Below, in pieces: positions 37,862 to 48,395 of a stretch of 64,000 bases of DNA. Each line of letters starts with the position of its first letter. Positions within the stretch are counted from its first letter, which is position 1. This stretch comes from Rubrivivax sp. (lineage in GTDB: Bacteria > Pseudomonadota > Gammaproteobacteria > Burkholderiales > Burkholderiaceae): positions 34,917-98,916 of the forward strand of contig JAEUOZ010000013.1 of the NCBI GenBank assembly GCA_016790225.1, in the 5' to 3' direction. Both the position numbers and the translations under genes were made by a program. The notes under the pieces were generated by a model. That model saw only the letters and a program-made list of their open reading frames with translations. It did no database searches and was not told the DNA's origin.

Positions 37862-39157
37862 ATGAGCGTCTTCACGCTGGGCCTGAATCACACCACCGCG
37901 CCGCTGGATCTGCGCGGGCGGCTGGCCTTTGCGCCGGACAGTGTCGGCCCGGCGCTGCGCGGCTTTCGAGAATCACTCCCCCGTGCGGCGCCCGAAGCGG
38001 CACTGGTGTCCACCTGCAACCGCACCGAGCTCTACGTGGCCGCCGACCATGCGCCGCTGGTCGATCTGGTGCCGCCCACGCTGGAGTGGCTGGCCAGCCA
38101 CGCCGGGATCGGAGGCGAGGACCTGCGAGCCCATGCCTACGTGATGGAGGACAAGGCGGCCGCGCGTCACGCCTTCCGTGTGGCCAGCGGTCTGGATTCC
38201 ATGGTGCTCGGCGAGCCGCAGATCCTGGGCCAGATGAAGCAGGCCGTGCGCGAGGCGGATGCCGCGGGCACGCTGGGCACGACGCTGCACCAGCTCTTCC
38301 AGCGTTCCTTCTCCGTGGCCAAGGAAGTGCGCACCGAAACCGAGATCGGCGCGCATTCCGTCAGCATGGCCGCAGCCGCGGTGCGCCTGGCCGCGCAGCT
38401 CTTCGAAGACCTGCGCGAGATCCGGCTGCTCTTCGTCGGCGCCGGCGAGATGATCGAGCTCGTGGCCACGCACTTCGCGGCCCGCGAGCCGCGCGCCATG
38501 GCCATTGCCAACCGCACGCTCGAGCGTGGCGAGGCGCTGGCCGCGCGCTTTGGTGCACAGACGCTGCGCCTGGCCGAGCTGCCCAACCGCCTGCACGAGT
38601 TCGACGCGGTGGTGTCCTGCACCGCCAGCACGCTGCCCATCATCGGCCTGGGCGCCGTGGAGCGTGCGCTCAAGGCACGCCGGCGGCGCCCGATGTTCAT
38701 GGTCGATCTGGCCGTGCCGCGCGACATCGAGGCCGAGGTGGCGCAGCTCGACGATGTCTACCTCTACACCGTAGATGACCTGGCGACCGTGGTGCAGTCC
38801 GGCGGCGAGCGTCGCCAGGCCGCCGTGGAGCGCGCCGAGGCCATCGTCGATGCCGGCGTCCAGAGCTTCGCGCACTGGCTGGACCAGCGTTCGGCTGTGC
38901 CCCTGATCCAGGCGCTGAACCGGCAGGCGGATGACTGGCGCGCTGCCGAGCTGGCCCGGGCCCGCAAGCTGCTGGCCAAGGGCGAGGACATCGAGGCCGT
39001 GCTGGAAGCGCTCTCCCGCGGGCTCACGCAGAAGATGCTGCACGGCACGATGGCCGAGCTGCACGCCGCCGACGCCGGATCGCGCGAAGCGCTGGCCGGC
39101 ACGGTGTCGCGCCTCTTCCTGCGCGGATCGCTGCGCCCCGGCGGCGAATCCCGCTAG
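37862..39157 (+). CDS. hemA: Glutamyl-tRNA reductase
   Basis: HemA reduces glutamyl-tRNA(Glu) to glutamate-1-semialdehyde, the first step of tetrapyrrole synthesis, with HemL (1.5 kb) doing the next. The 431-residue protein has the catalytic Cys C52 in [10 protein letters not shown], the [19 protein letters not shown] motif, the NADPH site [31 protein letters not shown], and a C-terminal dimerisation region. The ATG at 37862 gives the standard start [21 protein letters not shown] ends seven bases before the ATG, with no ribosome-binding sequence. prfA and prmC follow as in E. coli. Confidence 0.97.
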   Translation: MSVFTLGLNHTTAPLDLRGRLAFAPDSVGPALRGFRESLPRAAPEAALVSTCNRTELYVAADHAPLVDLVPPTLEWLASHAGIGGEDLRAHAYVMEDKAAARHAFRVASGLDSMVLGEPQILGQMKQAVREADAAGTLGTTLHQLFQRSFSVAKEVRTETEIGAHSVSMAAAAVRLAAQLFEDLREIRLLFVGAGEMIELVATHFAAREPRAMAIANRTLERGEALAARFGAQTLRLAELPNRLHEFDAVVSCTASTLPIIGLGAVERALKARRRRPMFMVDLAVPRDIEAEVAQLDDVYLYTVDDLATVVQSGGERRQAAVERAEAIVDAGVQSFAHWLDQRSAVPLIQALNRQADDWRAAELARARKLLAKGEDIEAVLEALSRGLTQKMLHGTMAELHAADAGSREALAGTVSRLFLRGSLRPGGESR

Positions 39158-39226
39158 CGCCCGGCCCGCAGCCTGCGGTGGTGCCTTCGGGCGCGCCGCC
39201 AGCGCCTGCGGACCCGGCCTCTGCCC

Positions 39227-40309
39227 ATGAAAGACTTCCTGCGCCAACAACTCGAACGCCTGGAGATGCGCCTGGCCGAGCTGGATGCGGCCTTGGCCGA
39301 TCCGCAGGTCGCCGCTGACATGAAACGTTGGCGGGAGCTCTCGCGCGAGCAGACCGAGGCGGAGCGCGTGGTGCAGCTCTTCCGTCGCTGGAAGCAGCGC
39401 CAGGACGATCTGGCCACAGCCCTGGAGATGCAGGCCGACCCCGAGATGGCGGACATGGCGCGCGAGGAGATCATCGGCGCCCAGGCCGACAGCCAGGCCC
39501 TGCTGGATGCGCTGCAGACCGCCCTGCTGCCGCGCGATCCCGATGACGAACGGGCCGCCTTCCTCGAAATCCGCGCCGGCACCGGCGGCGATGAGTCGGC
39601 GCTCTTTGCGGGCGATCTGGCGCGCATGTACCTTCGCTTCGGCGAGCGCTGCGGCTGGCGCAGCGAGGTCATGAGCGAGAGCGCGGCCGAGCTTGGCGGC
39701 TACAAGGAAATCGTCATCCGTTTCGAGGGTGATCAGGTCTATGGCCGCCTGCGCTTCGAATCGGGCGGCCACCGCGTGCAGCGCGTGCCGGTCACCGAAA
39801 GCCAGGGCCGCATCCACACCAGCGCCTGCACCGTAGCCGTGATGCCCGAAGCCGACGAGGCCGCCGAAGTGACGCTGAACCCGGCCGATCTGCGCATCGA
39901 CACCTTCCGCGCCAGCGGCGCCGGCGGGCAGCACGTCAACAAGACCGACAGCGCCATCCGCATCACCCACCTGCCCACCGGGCTGGTGGCCGAGTGCCAG
40001 GACGACCGCTCCCAGCACCGCAACAAGGCCAAGGCCATGGCCGTGCTCGCCGCCCGCCTGCGCGACAAGGAGCGCAGCGAGCGGGCGGCCCGCGAAGCGG
40101 CCACGCGCAAGGGCCTGATCGGCAGCGGCGACCGCAGCGACCGCATCCGCACGTACAACTTTCCGCAGGGCCGGCTCACCGATCACCGCATCAACCTCAC
40201 GCTGTACAAGCTGGGCGCGATCCTGGACGGCGATCTGGGCGACGTGATGCAGGCATTGGCCGCCGCGCGCGCCAGCGAACAGCTGGCGGCGCTGGAAAGC
40301 GGCGGCTGA
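39227..40309 (+). CDS. prfA: Peptide chain release factor 1
   Basis: RF1 reads UAA and UAG and triggers peptide release. The 360-residue protein has the helical domain 1, [20 protein letters not shown], the [14 protein letters not shown] segment with the codon-recognition neighbourhood, and the GGQ motif in [20 protein letters not shown]. The glutamine of GGQ is methylated by PrmC, encoded next. Length equals E. coli PrfA. A 69-bp gap separates it from hemA. Confidence 0.98.
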   Translation: MKDFLRQQLERLEMRLAELDAALADPQVAADMKRWRELSREQTEAERVVQLFRRWKQRQDDLATALEMQADPEMADMAREEIIGAQADSQALLDALQTALLPRDPDDERAAFLEIRAGTGGDESALFAGDLARMYLRFGERCGWRSEVMSESAAELGGYKEIVIRFEGDQVYGRLRFESGGHRVQRVPVTESQGRIHTSACTVAVMPEADEAAEVTLNPADLRIDTFRASGAGGQHVNKTDSAIRITHLPTGLVAECQDDRSQHRNKAKAMAVLAARLRDKERSERAAREAATRKGLIGSGDRSDRIRTYNFPQGRLTDHRINLTLYKLGAILDGDLGDVMQALAAARASEQLAALESGG

Positions 40310-40323
40310 GGCCGCCGACCGCT

Positions 40324-41175
40324 GTGCCGCAGCCGCTGACGCTGGATCAATGGCTGCGCGGCGCGCGCCAGGCAGGCCTGGCGCGGCTGGACGCGCAGCT
40401 GCTGCTGGCGCAGGTGCTGCAGCGTCCGCGTGCCTGGCTGCTTGCCCATGGCGATGAAGCGCTGCTGGGGGATCAGCAACAGGCGCTGGATCGCTTGGCA
40501 GCGGCCCGCCTGCAGGGCCAGCCTCTGGCCTATCTGACCGGCCGGCGTGAGTTCTACGGCCTGATGCTGCAGATCACCCCCGCCGTGCTGGACCCGCGCC
40601 CGGATTCCGAGACCCTGGTGGACTGGGCCCTGGACTGCCTGCGCGGGCCGCTGGCCGCGCACGCGCGGCCGAGGGTGCTGGATCTGGGCACCGGCAGCGG
40701 TGCCATCGCGCTGGCGCTGGCCGCCCATCACGCCGCAGCCGAGGTCACGGCCGTCGAACGCGATGCGGCAGCCTGGGCCGTGGCGCAGGCCAATGCGCGA
40801 CGCCTAGAGCTGCCGCTGCGCGTGCTGCACGGCGACTGGTTTGAACCGGTGGACCTGGAGCGCTTCGAGCTGATCGTCTCCAACCCGCCCTATCTGGCCG
40901 AGGACGACCCGCACCTGCCCGCCCTGGGGGCCGAGCCTCGACAGGCCCTGGTGGCCGGCCCCAGCGGCCTGGAGGACCTGGCCCGCCTGGCCCGCGGCGC
41001 GGCGCGGCGCCTGTCGCCGGGCGGCTGGCTGCTGCTGGAACACGGTGCACTGCAGGCCGAGGCCGTGTCGCGGCTCTTGCGGGAAGCGGGCTTCAAGGCC
41101 GTGGCGCATCGGCAGGATCTGGCGGGGCACCTGCGCTGCACGGGCGCCTGCATGGACATCTCAGCGCCCGGCTGA
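40324..41175 (+). CDS. prmC: Release factor N5-glutamine methyltransferase
   Basis: PrmC methylates the GGQ glutamine of RF1 and RF2. The 283-residue protein has an N-terminal helical domain (PLTLDQWLRGARQAGLARLD), YLTGRREFYGLMLQITPAVL, the SAM-binding LDLGTGSGAIALALA, and the substrate motif SNPPYLAEDD. The GTG at 40324 (14 bp after prfA) is used; the longer frame runs through prfA in a different phase. The hemA-prfA-prmC order is conserved in many proteobacteria. Confidence 0.95.
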   Translation: MPQPLTLDQWLRGARQAGLARLDAQLLLAQVLQRPRAWLLAHGDEALLGDQQQALDRLAAARLQGQPLAYLTGRREFYGLMLQITPAVLDPRPDSETLVDWALDCLRGPLAAHARPRVLDLGTGSGAIALALAAHHAAAEVTAVERDAAAWAVAQANARRLELPLRVLHGDWFEPVDLERFELIVSNPPYLAEDDPHLPALGAEPRQALVAGPSGLEDLARLARGAARRLSPGGWLLLEHGALQAEAVSRLLREAGFKAVAHRQDLAGHLRCTGACMDISAPG

Positions 41176-41315
41176 AGCCGTGCTGCAGCGCACGCTTTGG
41201 CTGACCAGAGCGTTGTACGCAGCCTTTCGCTTCACTTCGTCACCACTGGATGCAGGCCTTCGGGCCCAAGATGAGACCCAAGGTACAGACAAACGGCTCA
41301 TCAAGGACACCCACC

Positions 41316-41909
41316 ATGACTGCATCGCTACGCTTGTTGGTCTCTTGCCTTGGGCTGGCCGCCGCGGTACCCGCCTGGTGTGCCTCAGAGGGCCTGCAAT
41401 TGACTGACGGCGCCCAGAAGGGCTGGTCGGCGCGCGTGACCGTGGGTCTGGATGTGGCGCATCCGCGGCTGGCCGTCGGCTCCCTGCTGGGCGACGTCTT
41501 TCTCTTCGCCTCGCCGGCCGCATCGGCGATCGAGCGCCACTCCGGGTTGCGCGCCAGCAGCGGCCTGATCCTGGGTGCGGGCTCGGCATCGCTGGGCGCC
41601 GCCTCTGCGATCCCGGGCGGCACCGGCCTGTCCACATCCGTTCGGCCTTCTACCTGGGGCTCTGGGCCTGCGTTCCTGGATCGCCCCCAGGAACTGCCGC
41701 AGGCGCTGCCCTATCTCGGCATCGGCTATACGCACCGCGGCGACCGCGGCGCCTGGGGTCTGTCGGCGGATCTGGGCTGGGTCGCCGATGGCGCCGATGC
41801 CAGCTTTGAACTGGGCCGCGCGCTGCTGGGCCCGAATCGTCTCGACGGCATGGTGCGCAACCTGCGCCTGCGCCCGGTGCTGCAGATGGGCATGCACTAC
41901 CGCTTCTGA
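41316..41909 (+). CDS. Putative outer-membrane beta-barrel protein
   Basis: This 197-residue protein has a signal peptide (MTASLRLLVSCLGLAAAVPAWCAS) and a mature part with alternating hydrophobic strands, including LPYLGIGYTHRGDRGAWGLS, followed by LRPVLQMGMHYRF ending in phenylalanine, the outer-membrane assembly signal. Length and pattern suggest a small barrel of the kind annotated as hypothetical outer-membrane protein in Burkholderiales. No substrate or function can be given. The ATG is preferred over an upstream start because it begins the signal peptide. Confidence 0.7.
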   Translation: MTASLRLLVSCLGLAAAVPAWCASEGLQLTDGAQKGWSARVTVGLDVAHPRLAVGSLLGDVFLFASPAASAIERHSGLRASSGLILGAGSASLGAASAIPGGTGLSTSVRPSTWGSGPAFLDRPQELPQALPYLGIGYTHRGDRGAWGLSADLGWVADGADASFELGRALLGPNRLDGMVRNLRLRPVLQMGMHYRF

Positions 41910-41999
41910 GGCCCCGCGCGGAAAAGGGCCCGCGCCGGCAGCCCTTGAATCGTTGCGCGTATGCTCTGCGCTGGTGTGAGTCGTCACGGAGTCAAAGGC

Positions 42000-42317
42000 A
42001 TGAGCGCAGCGCACGAGCGAATCGATCAACTGGTCAAGAACAACACGGTGGTGTTGTTCATGAAGGGCACCGCGCAGTTTCCGATGTGCGGGTTTTCCGG
42101 CCGCGCCATCCAGGTCCTGAAGGCCGCGGGCGCTGACGGCGTGGTGACGGTGAACGTCCTCGAGGACGAAGACATCCGCCAGGGCATCAAGGACTACGCC
42201 AACTGGCCCACGATCCCGCAGCTGTACGTGAATGGCGAGTTCGTCGGCGGCTCGGACATCATGATGGAGATGTACCAGAGCGGCGAGTTGCAACAGCTGC
42301 TTGCAGCCCGCGCCTGA
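42000..42317 (+). CDS. grxD: Monothiol glutaredoxin (Grx4 type)
   Basis: This 105-residue monothiol glutaredoxin has the CGFS active site (C30 in MKGTAQFPMCGFSGRAIQVL), WPTIPQLYVNGEFVGGSDIM and MYQSGELQQLL. Such proteins bind and transfer [2Fe-2S] clusters with BolA partners rather than acting as general reductants. GrxD commonly follows prmC in betaproteobacteria; here an outer-membrane protein gene lies between. ubiX follows within 25 bp. Confidence 0.97.
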   Translation: MSAAHERIDQLVKNNTVVLFMKGTAQFPMCGFSGRAIQVLKAAGADGVVTVNVLEDEDIRQGIKDYANWPTIPQLYVNGEFVGGSDIMMEMYQSGELQQLLAARA

Positions 42318-42339
42318 CGGCTTCCAGGCATCGGCGGGC

Positions 42340-42903
42340 TTGAGCGCGCGTCTGATCGTCGGCATCACCGGCGCGACCGGCGCCGTGTACGGCGTGCGCC
42401 TGCTGCAGCGCGCACGCGAGCTGGAACTTCAGACCCACCTGGTCGTCACCCCGGCCGGCGTGCTCAACGTCCACCACGAGCTCGGCATGGACCGCAAGGC
42501 GCTGGAGGCGCTGGCTGACTGTGCCTACTCGCCGGCGGACGTCGGCGCCTGCATTGCCAGCGGCAGCTTCGAGGCATCGGCCATGGTGGTTGCGCCGTGT
42601 TCGATGAAGTCGCTGGCCGCGATCGCGCACGGCCTGTCGGACAACCTGCTCACGCGCGCCGCCGATGTGATCCTGAAGGAGCGTCGCCGGCTGCTGCTGA
42701 TGGTTCGCGAGACGCCGTTCAACCTGGCGCACCTGCGCAACATGACTGCGGCCACCGAGATGGGCGCGATCATCTTTCCGCCGCTGCCGGCGTTCTATCA
42801 CCGCCCCGAAAGCATTGAGGCCATGGTCGACGAGAGCGTGGAGCGCGTGCTGAGCCTGCTGGGCGCCAGTGGTGCGCGGCCCCGCGAATGGCGCGGGCTT
42901 TGA
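42340..42903 (+). CDS. ubiX: Flavin prenyltransferase UbiX
   Basis: UbiX makes prenylated FMN, the cofactor of the decarboxylase UbiD in ubiquinone synthesis. The 187-residue protein starts MSARLIVGITGATGAVYGVR (TTG start) and has HELGMDRKA, IASGSFEASAMVVAPCSMKSLA, LKERRRLLLMVRETPFNLAHLRNM, and a C-terminal helix. The TTG at 42340 fits family length; another TTG at 42301, overlapping grxD, would add 13 residues. No ribosome-binding site decides between them, so the start is uncertain. Confidence 0.93.
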   Translation: MSARLIVGITGATGAVYGVRLLQRARELELQTHLVVTPAGVLNVHHELGMDRKALEALADCAYSPADVGACIASGSFEASAMVVAPCSMKSLAAIAHGLSDNLLTRAADVILKERRRLLLMVRETPFNLAHLRNMTAATEMGAIIFPPLPAFYHRPESIEAMVDESVERVLSLLGASGARPREWRGL

Positions 42904-42967
42904 TTTTTCGGGTGATCCGGGCGGCTGCAAGCCTGTGCTGTCCCGCGCCGACCGCTGACGATTGAAT

Positions 42968-43585
42968 TCAGCCCGTGGGCGTGAAGGCCCACTGGCGGCG
43001 TGCGCCGAAGACCAGATTCGGGTATTCGGCCTTGCCGCGGCTGCCGTTGTAGCGGCCCAGCGCAAAGAACAGGTCACCGCGTTCGCGATCCAGGTAGTGC
43101 CGCAGGATCGTGCAGCCGAAGCGCAGATTGGTCTGCATGTGGAAGAGGCGGCTGGGGTCCCCGTCCCCGATCAGCCGCGCCCAGAAGGGCATCACCTGCA
43201 TGTAGCCGCGCGCGCCGGCCACGCTGATGGCGTATTTGCGAAAGCCACTTTCCACCTGGATCAGGCCGAGCACCAGATCGGTCTCCAGGCCGGCGCGGCG
43301 GCTCTCGTACCAGACGGCCTCCAGGAACTCCACACGGGACTGGTGTTCGGCCTTTCTGCGCTTCAGGCGCTCGCTGAGCGCGCCAAGCCAGCGCAGATAC
43401 GCCAGCCGATCCTCCACGCGCTCGAAGCTGGGCCGCGGCGGCGCGCGGTTGGCGATGGCGGCCGAGAGTGCCGTGCGCACGGAGTCCGCCAGCGGTTCCT
43501 CGATCTGCGCGCCGGCGCCTGCCACGCCCGGCAGCAGGAGGCCGCCGCAGCCCGCCGCGATCAGCGCATGCCGCCGGCTCAGCAT
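42968..43585 (-). CDS. Lytic transglycosylase (SLT domain)
   Basis: This 205-residue putative periplasmic lytic transglycosylase has a signal peptide (SRRHALIAAGCGGLLLPGVAGAGA) and an SLT domain: LGLIQVESGFRKYAISVAGA (catalytic Glu in QVES), GYMQVMPFWARLIG, LRFGCTILRHYLDRE, and ALGRYNGSRG. It cleaves glycan strands to 1,6-anhydroMurNAc, feeding the AmpD/Mpl pathway. The ATG overlaps the stop of the DUF418 gene (TGATG), so translation is coupled. The genes before it in the chain are DUF418 and proS. Confidence 0.92.
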   Translation of the reverse strand: MLSRRHALIAAGCGGLLLPGVAGAGAQIEEPLADSVRTALSAAIANRAPPRPSFERVEDRLAYLRWLGALSERLKRRKAEHQSRVEFLEAVWYESRRAGLETDLVLGLIQVESGFRKYAISVAGARGYMQVMPFWARLIGDGDPSRLFHMQTNLRFGCTILRHYLDRERGDLFFALGRYNGSRGKAEYPNLVFGARRQWAFTPTG

Positions 43586-44718
43586 CAGGGTCGGCTCCTG
43601 CGGGCCAGCCACGCTTCCAGCAGCCAGCGGCCGGTGCTCGCGCGGGCGGCCAGCAACGCCGCCAGCCACAGCGCCATCGAGATCAGGAGCAAGCCCACCG
43701 TGCCGGGCGCCAGGGTCAGGCCCAGCCCGCTAAACAGCACCAGACACCACAGGCTGTGGAACACATACAGGCTGAGGCTGCGCTGGCCGAGCGGCGCCAG
43801 CCAGCCGGCCCAGCGGCGATGGCCCGCCACCCAGCGCTGCGAGAGCCAGGCGATGTAGCAGGCTGAGAGCGGAATCCCGCACAGCGGCGCCAGACCATCG
43901 ATCCAGTAGCTGCGCGACGAGCCGCTGCCGTGGCCCAGGACGACCCATGCGGCGTAGCCGACGTTGAGCAACAGCAACGGCCCCATCCAGCGGACCGCGA
44001 GGCTGCGACGCGCCGCCTGCCAGCGAGGGTGGGTCAGGAGTCTCAGGCGGGCCGCCGCCACGCCGGCGAGCATGCACAGGCGGATCACCGGCAAGGCAAA
44101 CAGCAGACCCACGGTGTTCTGCACGATGTAGATCGTGAGGTTCTCTGCCAGGAAGCCGCCGTAGCTCGAGATCATCCGAAAGCTGGGCTCCGGCCTTCCG
44201 GGCTCACCAGGGGACAGGACTTCGATCCACCACGGCAGCACGATCATCACCAGCACCGTGATCAAGGCCAGCACGGCTGCGCGCCGAAGACGCGGCCGCA
44301 GCGTGTGCCAGGGCTCGTCAAGGTGGCGGATCACCAGCCACAGCGCGCACAGCGCATACATCGTGAGGATGTCGCCGAAATAGAGCAGGCCGCCATGCAG
44401 AACGCCCAAGATCAGCAGCGCGCGCAGGCGACGCCGCGTCGTGCGATGGTCACTGCGATCGTCATCCCGGGCGCGTTGCTGCGCCAGCACCAGACTCATG
44501 CCGAACAGGAACGCCAGCATCGGGTAGGCCTTCCCCTGCAGCAGCGCGGCCTGGGCTCCCTGCACGATCCACGCCGCCGGGCTGCCGGCCGGCTCGATGA
44601 CGCCCAGCAGCGGTCCCCAGGGCGCTGCGGCATAGCCGGCCGCATTGACGGCCAGCACACCGATCAGCGCCAGCGCCCGCAGCGCGTCCGGCAGGGGCTC
44701 GCGCCCCGCGTTCTTCAC
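43585..44718 (-). CDS. DUF418-domain membrane protein
   Basis: This 377-residue polytopic inner-membrane protein has about nine to ten helices. The start [20 protein letters not shown] and the [19 protein letters not shown] segment with [22 protein letters not shown] are standard DUF418 features, as is the C-terminal [20 protein letters not shown]. Function is unknown; the family resembles acyltransferase-type membrane proteins. The GTG start overlaps the proS stop (GTGA) and its stop overlaps the next start, so it is embedded in a coupled operon. In many relatives proS is followed directly by the lytic transglycosylase, so this gene may be a later insertion. Confidence 0.87.
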   Translation of the reverse strand: MKNAGREPLPDALRALALIGVLAVNAAGYAAAPWGPLLGVIEPAGSPAAWIVQGAQAALLQGKAYPMLAFLFGMSLVLAQQRARDDDRSDHRTTRRRLRALLILGVLHGGLLYFGDILTMYALCALWLVIRHLDEPWHTLRPRLRRAAVLALITVLVMIVLPWWIEVLSPGEPGRPEPSFRMISSYGGFLAENLTIYIVQNTVGLLFALPVIRLCMLAGVAAARLRLLTHPRWQAARRSLAVRWMGPLLLLNVGYAAWVVLGHGSGSSRSYWIDGLAPLCGIPLSACYIAWLSQRWVAGHRRWAGWLAPLGQRSLSLYVFHSLWCLVLFSGLGLTLAPGTVGLLLISMALWLAALLAARASTGRWLLEAWLARRSRP

Positions 44719-46469
44719 GCCGGCGTCAGCCCTAGCCGCTCGGCCAGGCGCAGCCGCACATCGGACAAGGCGATGCGCTGCGCCGCCGGCTCGGTGCGGC
44801 CCTGCAGCTCGACTTGCCCTTCCTTGAGCCCGCGCTCCGACAGGACCACGCGCTGCGGCACGCCGATGAGCTCCCAGTCGGCAAACATGGCCCCCGGGCG
44901 TTCGCCGCGGTCATCCAGGATCACATCGACACCCATCGCCAGCAACTCGGCGTGCAGCCCATCCGCCGCCTGGCGAACGGCCTCCTGCCGCTCGTAGCCG
45001 ATCGGGCAGATGACCACCGTGAACGGCGCCATCGACAGTGGCCAGATGATGCCGCGCTCGTCATGCGTCTGCTCGATCGCGGCGCCCAGCAGCCGCGTCA
45101 CGCCGATGCCGTAGCAGCCCATCTCGAACAGCTGCGGCTTGCCGTGCTCATCCAGAAAACTGGCGTTCATCGCGCGGCTGTACTTGGTCCCGAGATAGAA
45201 CACATGGCCGACTTCGATGCCGCGCTGGATGGCGAGCACGCCCTGGCCGTCAGGCGAGGGGTCGCCTTCGACGACGTTGCGCAGATCCGCCACCAGATCC
45301 GGCTCGGGCAGGTCCCGACCCCAGTTCACGCCGGTGAAGTGAAAGTCGGCCTCGTTGGCGCCGCAGATGAAATCGGCCATCGCGGCCACCGTGCGGTCGG
45401 CGATCACCTTGACCGGCTGGCATGTCGCCACCGGCCCGAGGTAACCCGGCTTGCAGCCGAAGTGGCTCTCGATCTCGCCGACCGTCGCGAAGCGGAAGCC
45501 GCCCTTGAGGCCCGGCAGCTTGCCGGCCTTGATTTCGTTGAGCGAATGGTCGCCGCGCACCAGCAGCAGCCAGACGGTGGTCTGGGCGACATCGCCTTGC
45601 TCGGTGAGTTCGTCGGTCGCCAGCACCAGCGACTTCACGGTCGACTGCAGCGGGACACCCAGCAGGGCCGCCACGTCTTCGCAGGTGCTCTTGCCCGGCG
45701 TGGGCGTCTTGACCATGGGCACCGCGGCCGCCGCACGGCCCGCGGCCGGCGCCAGCGCCTCGGCCATCTCGATGTTGGCGGCGTAGCGCGAGGTCGGGCA
45801 GTAGACGATGGCGTCCTCGCCCGTATCGGCGATCACCTGGAACTCCTGCGAGAGATCGCCGCCGATCGCACCGGAGTCGGCGGCCACCGCGCGGTAGCGC
45901 AGCCCGAGCCGGTCGAAGATCGCGCAGTAGGCCTTCGACATCATCTCGTAGCTGCGCGCAGCACCCGCCTCGTCGCGATCGAAGGAGTAGGCGTCCTTCA
46001 TCGTGAATTCGCGGCCGCGCATCAGGCCGAAGCGCGGCCGGCGCTCATCACGAAACTTGGTCTGGATGTGATAGAAGTTTTTCGGCAGCTGCTTGTAGCT
46101 GCGCAACTCCTGCCGGGCGATGTCGGTGATGGCCTCTTCGCTGGTGGGCTGGATCACGAAATCCCGTTCGTGCCGATCCTTCACGCGCATGAGCTCAGGC
46201 CCCATCTTGGCGAAGCGGCCGGTCTCCTGCCACAGCTCCGCGGGCTGGACCACGGGCATCAGCAGTTCCACCGCGCCGGCCTTGTTCATCTCCTCGCGGA
46301 TGATGGCCTCGACCTTGCGGATCACGCGCAGGCCCATGGGCATGTAGTTGTAGATGCCCGCGGACAGGCGCTTGATCATGCCGGCGCGCAGCATCAGGCG
46401 GTGGCTGATCACCTCCGCGTCGGCAGGCGCTTCCTTGAGCGTGGAGATGAAGAAAGAACTGGCTTTCAT
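44715..46469 (-). CDS. proS: Prolyl-tRNA synthetase (bacterial, with editing domain)
   Basis: ProS charges tRNA-Pro, one of which is encoded at 51.7 kb. The 584-residue class II synthetase has motif 1 ([20 protein letters not shown]), motif 2 ([26 protein letters not shown]), the INS editing domain (about residues 225-400), motif 3 ([17 protein letters not shown]) and a C-terminal anticodon-binding domain. The ATG giving [17 protein letters not shown] is family-typical. It is divergent from rppH as usual in betaproteobacteria. Confidence 0.97.
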   Translation of the reverse strand: MKASSFFISTLKEAPADAEVISHRLMLRAGMIKRLSAGIYNYMPMGLRVIRKVEAIIREEMNKAGAVELLMPVVQPAELWQETGRFAKMGPELMRVKDRHERDFVIQPTSEEAITDIARQELRSYKQLPKNFYHIQTKFRDERRPRFGLMRGREFTMKDAYSFDRDEAGAARSYEMMSKAYCAIFDRLGLRYRAVAADSGAIGGDLSQEFQVIADTGEDAIVYCPTSRYAANIEMAEALAPAAGRAAAAVPMVKTPTPGKSTCEDVAALLGVPLQSTVKSLVLATDELTEQGDVAQTTVWLLLVRGDHSLNEIKAGKLPGLKGGFRFATVGEIESHFGCKPGYLGPVATCQPVKVIADRTVAAMADFICGANEADFHFTGVNWGRDLPEPDLVADLRNVVEGDPSPDGQGVLAIQRGIEVGHVFYLGTKYSRAMNASFLDEHGKPQLFEMGCYGIGVTRLLGAAIEQTHDERGIIWPLSMAPFTVVICPIGYERQEAVRQAADGLHAELLAMGVDVILDDRGERPGAMFADWELIGVPQRVVLSERGLKEGQVELQGRTEPAAQRIALSDVRLRLAERLGLTPA

Positions 46470-46648
46470 GAGCAGGCCGCTGGGGTTGGGTGCACACCGG
46501 GCCCGCGCCATGCCGGCGCATCAGGACGCTGACCTCCCCGGTCATCGCACCCCCGAAGGGCGGCAGTCTCGGATGCGGGTAAGCCTCACATCGCGCTGTG
46601 CACACGGCCGGTGCAATAATGAATTCAGTCAAGAATTCGAGGTTGATT

Positions 46649-47224
46649 ATGCTCGACAGGGAAGGCTTCAGGCCCAACGTCGGCATCATCCTGCTCAACG
46701 CGCGCAACCAGGTTTTCTGGGGCAAGCGGCTGAAGACACATTCCTGGCAGTTTCCCCAAGGCGGCATCAAGCAGGGGGAAACTCCCGAGCAGGCGATGTT
46801 TCGCGAACTGCACGAAGAAGTTGGGCTTCTCCCGGAGCATGTTCAGATCGTTGCGCGCACACGCGACTGGCTGCGCTATGAAGTGCCCGATCACTACATC
46901 CGCCGTGAGGCGCGCGGGCACTACCGGGGCCAGAAGCAGATCTGGTTTCTGCTCAAGCTGCTGGCGCGCGACAGCGAAATGAACCTGCGCGCCACGGACC
47001 ACCCGGAATTCGACGCCTGGCGATGGAACGAATACTGGGTGCCGCTGGAGATGGTGATCGAGTTCAAGCGCGGCGTCTACGAGCTGGCCTTGACCGAGCT
47101 CGCACGCTTTCTGCCGCGCGTGAACCACCACAACCGTTTCCTGCGCGGCACGCCGCGGATCGTTCGCCGCACAGACGATCTGCCGCCGGGCGCCGTCATC
47201 GAAGGGCCCTCCGTTCCGGAGTAG
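46649..47224 (+). CDS. rppH: RNA pyrophosphohydrolase
   Basis: RppH removes pyrophosphate from mRNA 5' ends and starts decay. The 191-residue protein has the Nudix box [20 protein letters not shown] followed by VGL, with the conserved start [20 protein letters not shown] and [14 protein letters not shown]. Length is slightly above E. coli RppH (176), with an extended C-terminus. GAGG lies six bases before the ATG. It is convergent with proB, and a hairpin lies between. Confidence 0.96.
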   Translation: MLDREGFRPNVGIILLNARNQVFWGKRLKTHSWQFPQGGIKQGETPEQAMFRELHEEVGLLPEHVQIVARTRDWLRYEVPDHYIRREARGHYRGQKQIWFLLKLLARDSEMNLRATDHPEFDAWRWNEYWVPLEMVIEFKRGVYELALTELARFLPRVNHHNRFLRGTPRIVRRTDDLPPGAVIEGPSVPE

Positions 47225-47247
47225 GCGCTGGGCAACCGGGATGGTCT

Positions 47248-47275
47248 GCCCGCAGCCGCTGCGGCTGCAGCGGGC
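47248..47275. terminator. Hairpin between convergent rppH and proB
   Basis: GCCCGC/GCGGGC outer arms and AGCCG/CGGCT inner arms around CTG form a stem with a three-base bulge, 23 bp after the rppH stop and next to the proB stop. No long T-run follows, so it is a probable but weak terminator. Confidence 0.45.
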
Positions 47276-47276
47276 T

Positions 47277-48395
47277 TCAGGCCAGGACCAGGTTGTCGCG
47301 GTGGATCAGTTCCGGCTCGTTGGCGTAGCCCAGCAGCGCCTCGATCTGCGTCGATGACTTGCGCGCGATGAGCCGCGCCTCCGCCGCCGAGTAGTTGGCC
47401 AGGCCGCGCGCAATCTCCTCGCCGGCCGCTGTGCGCACGGCGATCACATCGCCGCGCACGAAGTCGCCGCTGACCTCCACCACGCCGATCGGCAGCAGGC
47501 TCTTGCCTTCAGCCCGCAGCTTGATCGCCGCGCCATCGTCGACATTCACGGCACCGCGCAACTGCAGGTGATCGGCCATCCACTGCTTGCGGGCCGCCAG
47601 CTTGGCCGTCTGCGCCACGAGCAAGGTGCCGATGGCCTCGCCGCGCGCCAGGCGCAGCAGCACGTCGGGCTCGCGGCCCCAGGCGATGACCGTGCTCGCG
47701 CCGCTGCCGGCCGCCCGCTTGGCAGCGAGGATCTTGGTGATCATGCCGCCCTTGCCGATGCTGGAGCCCGCGCCGCCCGCCATGCGCTCGAGTTCCGGAT
47801 CGCCCGCGCGCGCTTCGTCGATGAAGCGTGCCGCGGGATCCTTGCGCGGATCCGCCGCATACAAGCCCCGCTGATCGGTCAGGATGACCAGCGCATCGGC
47901 ATCGACCAGGTTGGCCACCAAGGCGCCCAGGGTGTCGTTGTCGCCGACCTTGATCTCGTCGTTGACGACCGTGTCGTTTTCGTTGATCACCGGGATCACG
48001 CGCAGCTGCAGCAAGGTCAGCAGCGTCGAGCGCGCATTGAGGTAGCGCTCGCGATCGGCCAGGTCGGCATGCGTCAGCAGCACCTGCGCGCTGGCCATGC
48101 CGTGCTGGCGCAGCTGTGTTTCGTACATCTGCGCCAGGCCCATCTGGCCCACGGCGGCCGCGGCCTGCAGCTCGTGCAGTTCCTTGGGCCGCACGGTCCA
48201 GCCCAGGCGCTTCATGCCTTCGGCGATGGCGCCGCTGGACACCATCAGTACCTCACGTCCGTCCGCCGCCAGGGTCGCGAGCTGGCGCGACCAGTTGCCG
48301 ATGGCGTCGGCATCGATGCCCCGGCCTTCGTTCGTGACGAGGCTGGATCCGACCTTGACGACGATCCGGCGCGACTCAAGCAGAACGTCAGGCAT
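47277..48395 (-). CDS. proB: Glutamate 5-kinase
   Basis: ProB phosphorylates glutamate in proline synthesis. The 372-residue protein has the kinase domain ([69 protein letters not shown]) and a C-terminal PUA domain (about 280-372), the arrangement of E. coli ProB. The start ATG overlaps obgE by 8 bp. In E. coli proB pairs with proA; here it sits at the end of the rplU-rpmA-obgE operon, as in other Burkholderiales. Confidence 0.97.
   Translation of the reverse strand: MPDVLLESRRIVVKVGSSLVTNEGRGIDADAIGNWSRQLATLAADGREVLMVSSGAIAEGMKRLGWTVRPKELHELQAAAAVGQMGLAQMYETQLRQHGMASAQVLLTHADLADRERYLNARSTLLTLLQLRVIPVINENDTVVNDEIKVGDNDTLGALVANLVDADALVILTDQRGLYAADPRKDPAARFIDEARAGDPELERMAGGAGSSIGKGGMITKILAAKRAAGSGASTVIAWGREPDVLLRLARGEAIGTLLVAQTAKLAARKQWMADHLQLRGAVNVDDGAAIKLRAEGKSLLPIGVVEVSGDFVRGDVIAVRTAAGEEIARGLANYSAAEARLIARKSSTQIEALLGYANEPELIHRDNLVLA

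Noticed and set aside
46621..46639. Two EcoRI-type GAATTC sites upstream of rppH as a possible regulatory repeat
   Set aside because: The match is six bases with no wider symmetry, and could be chance.
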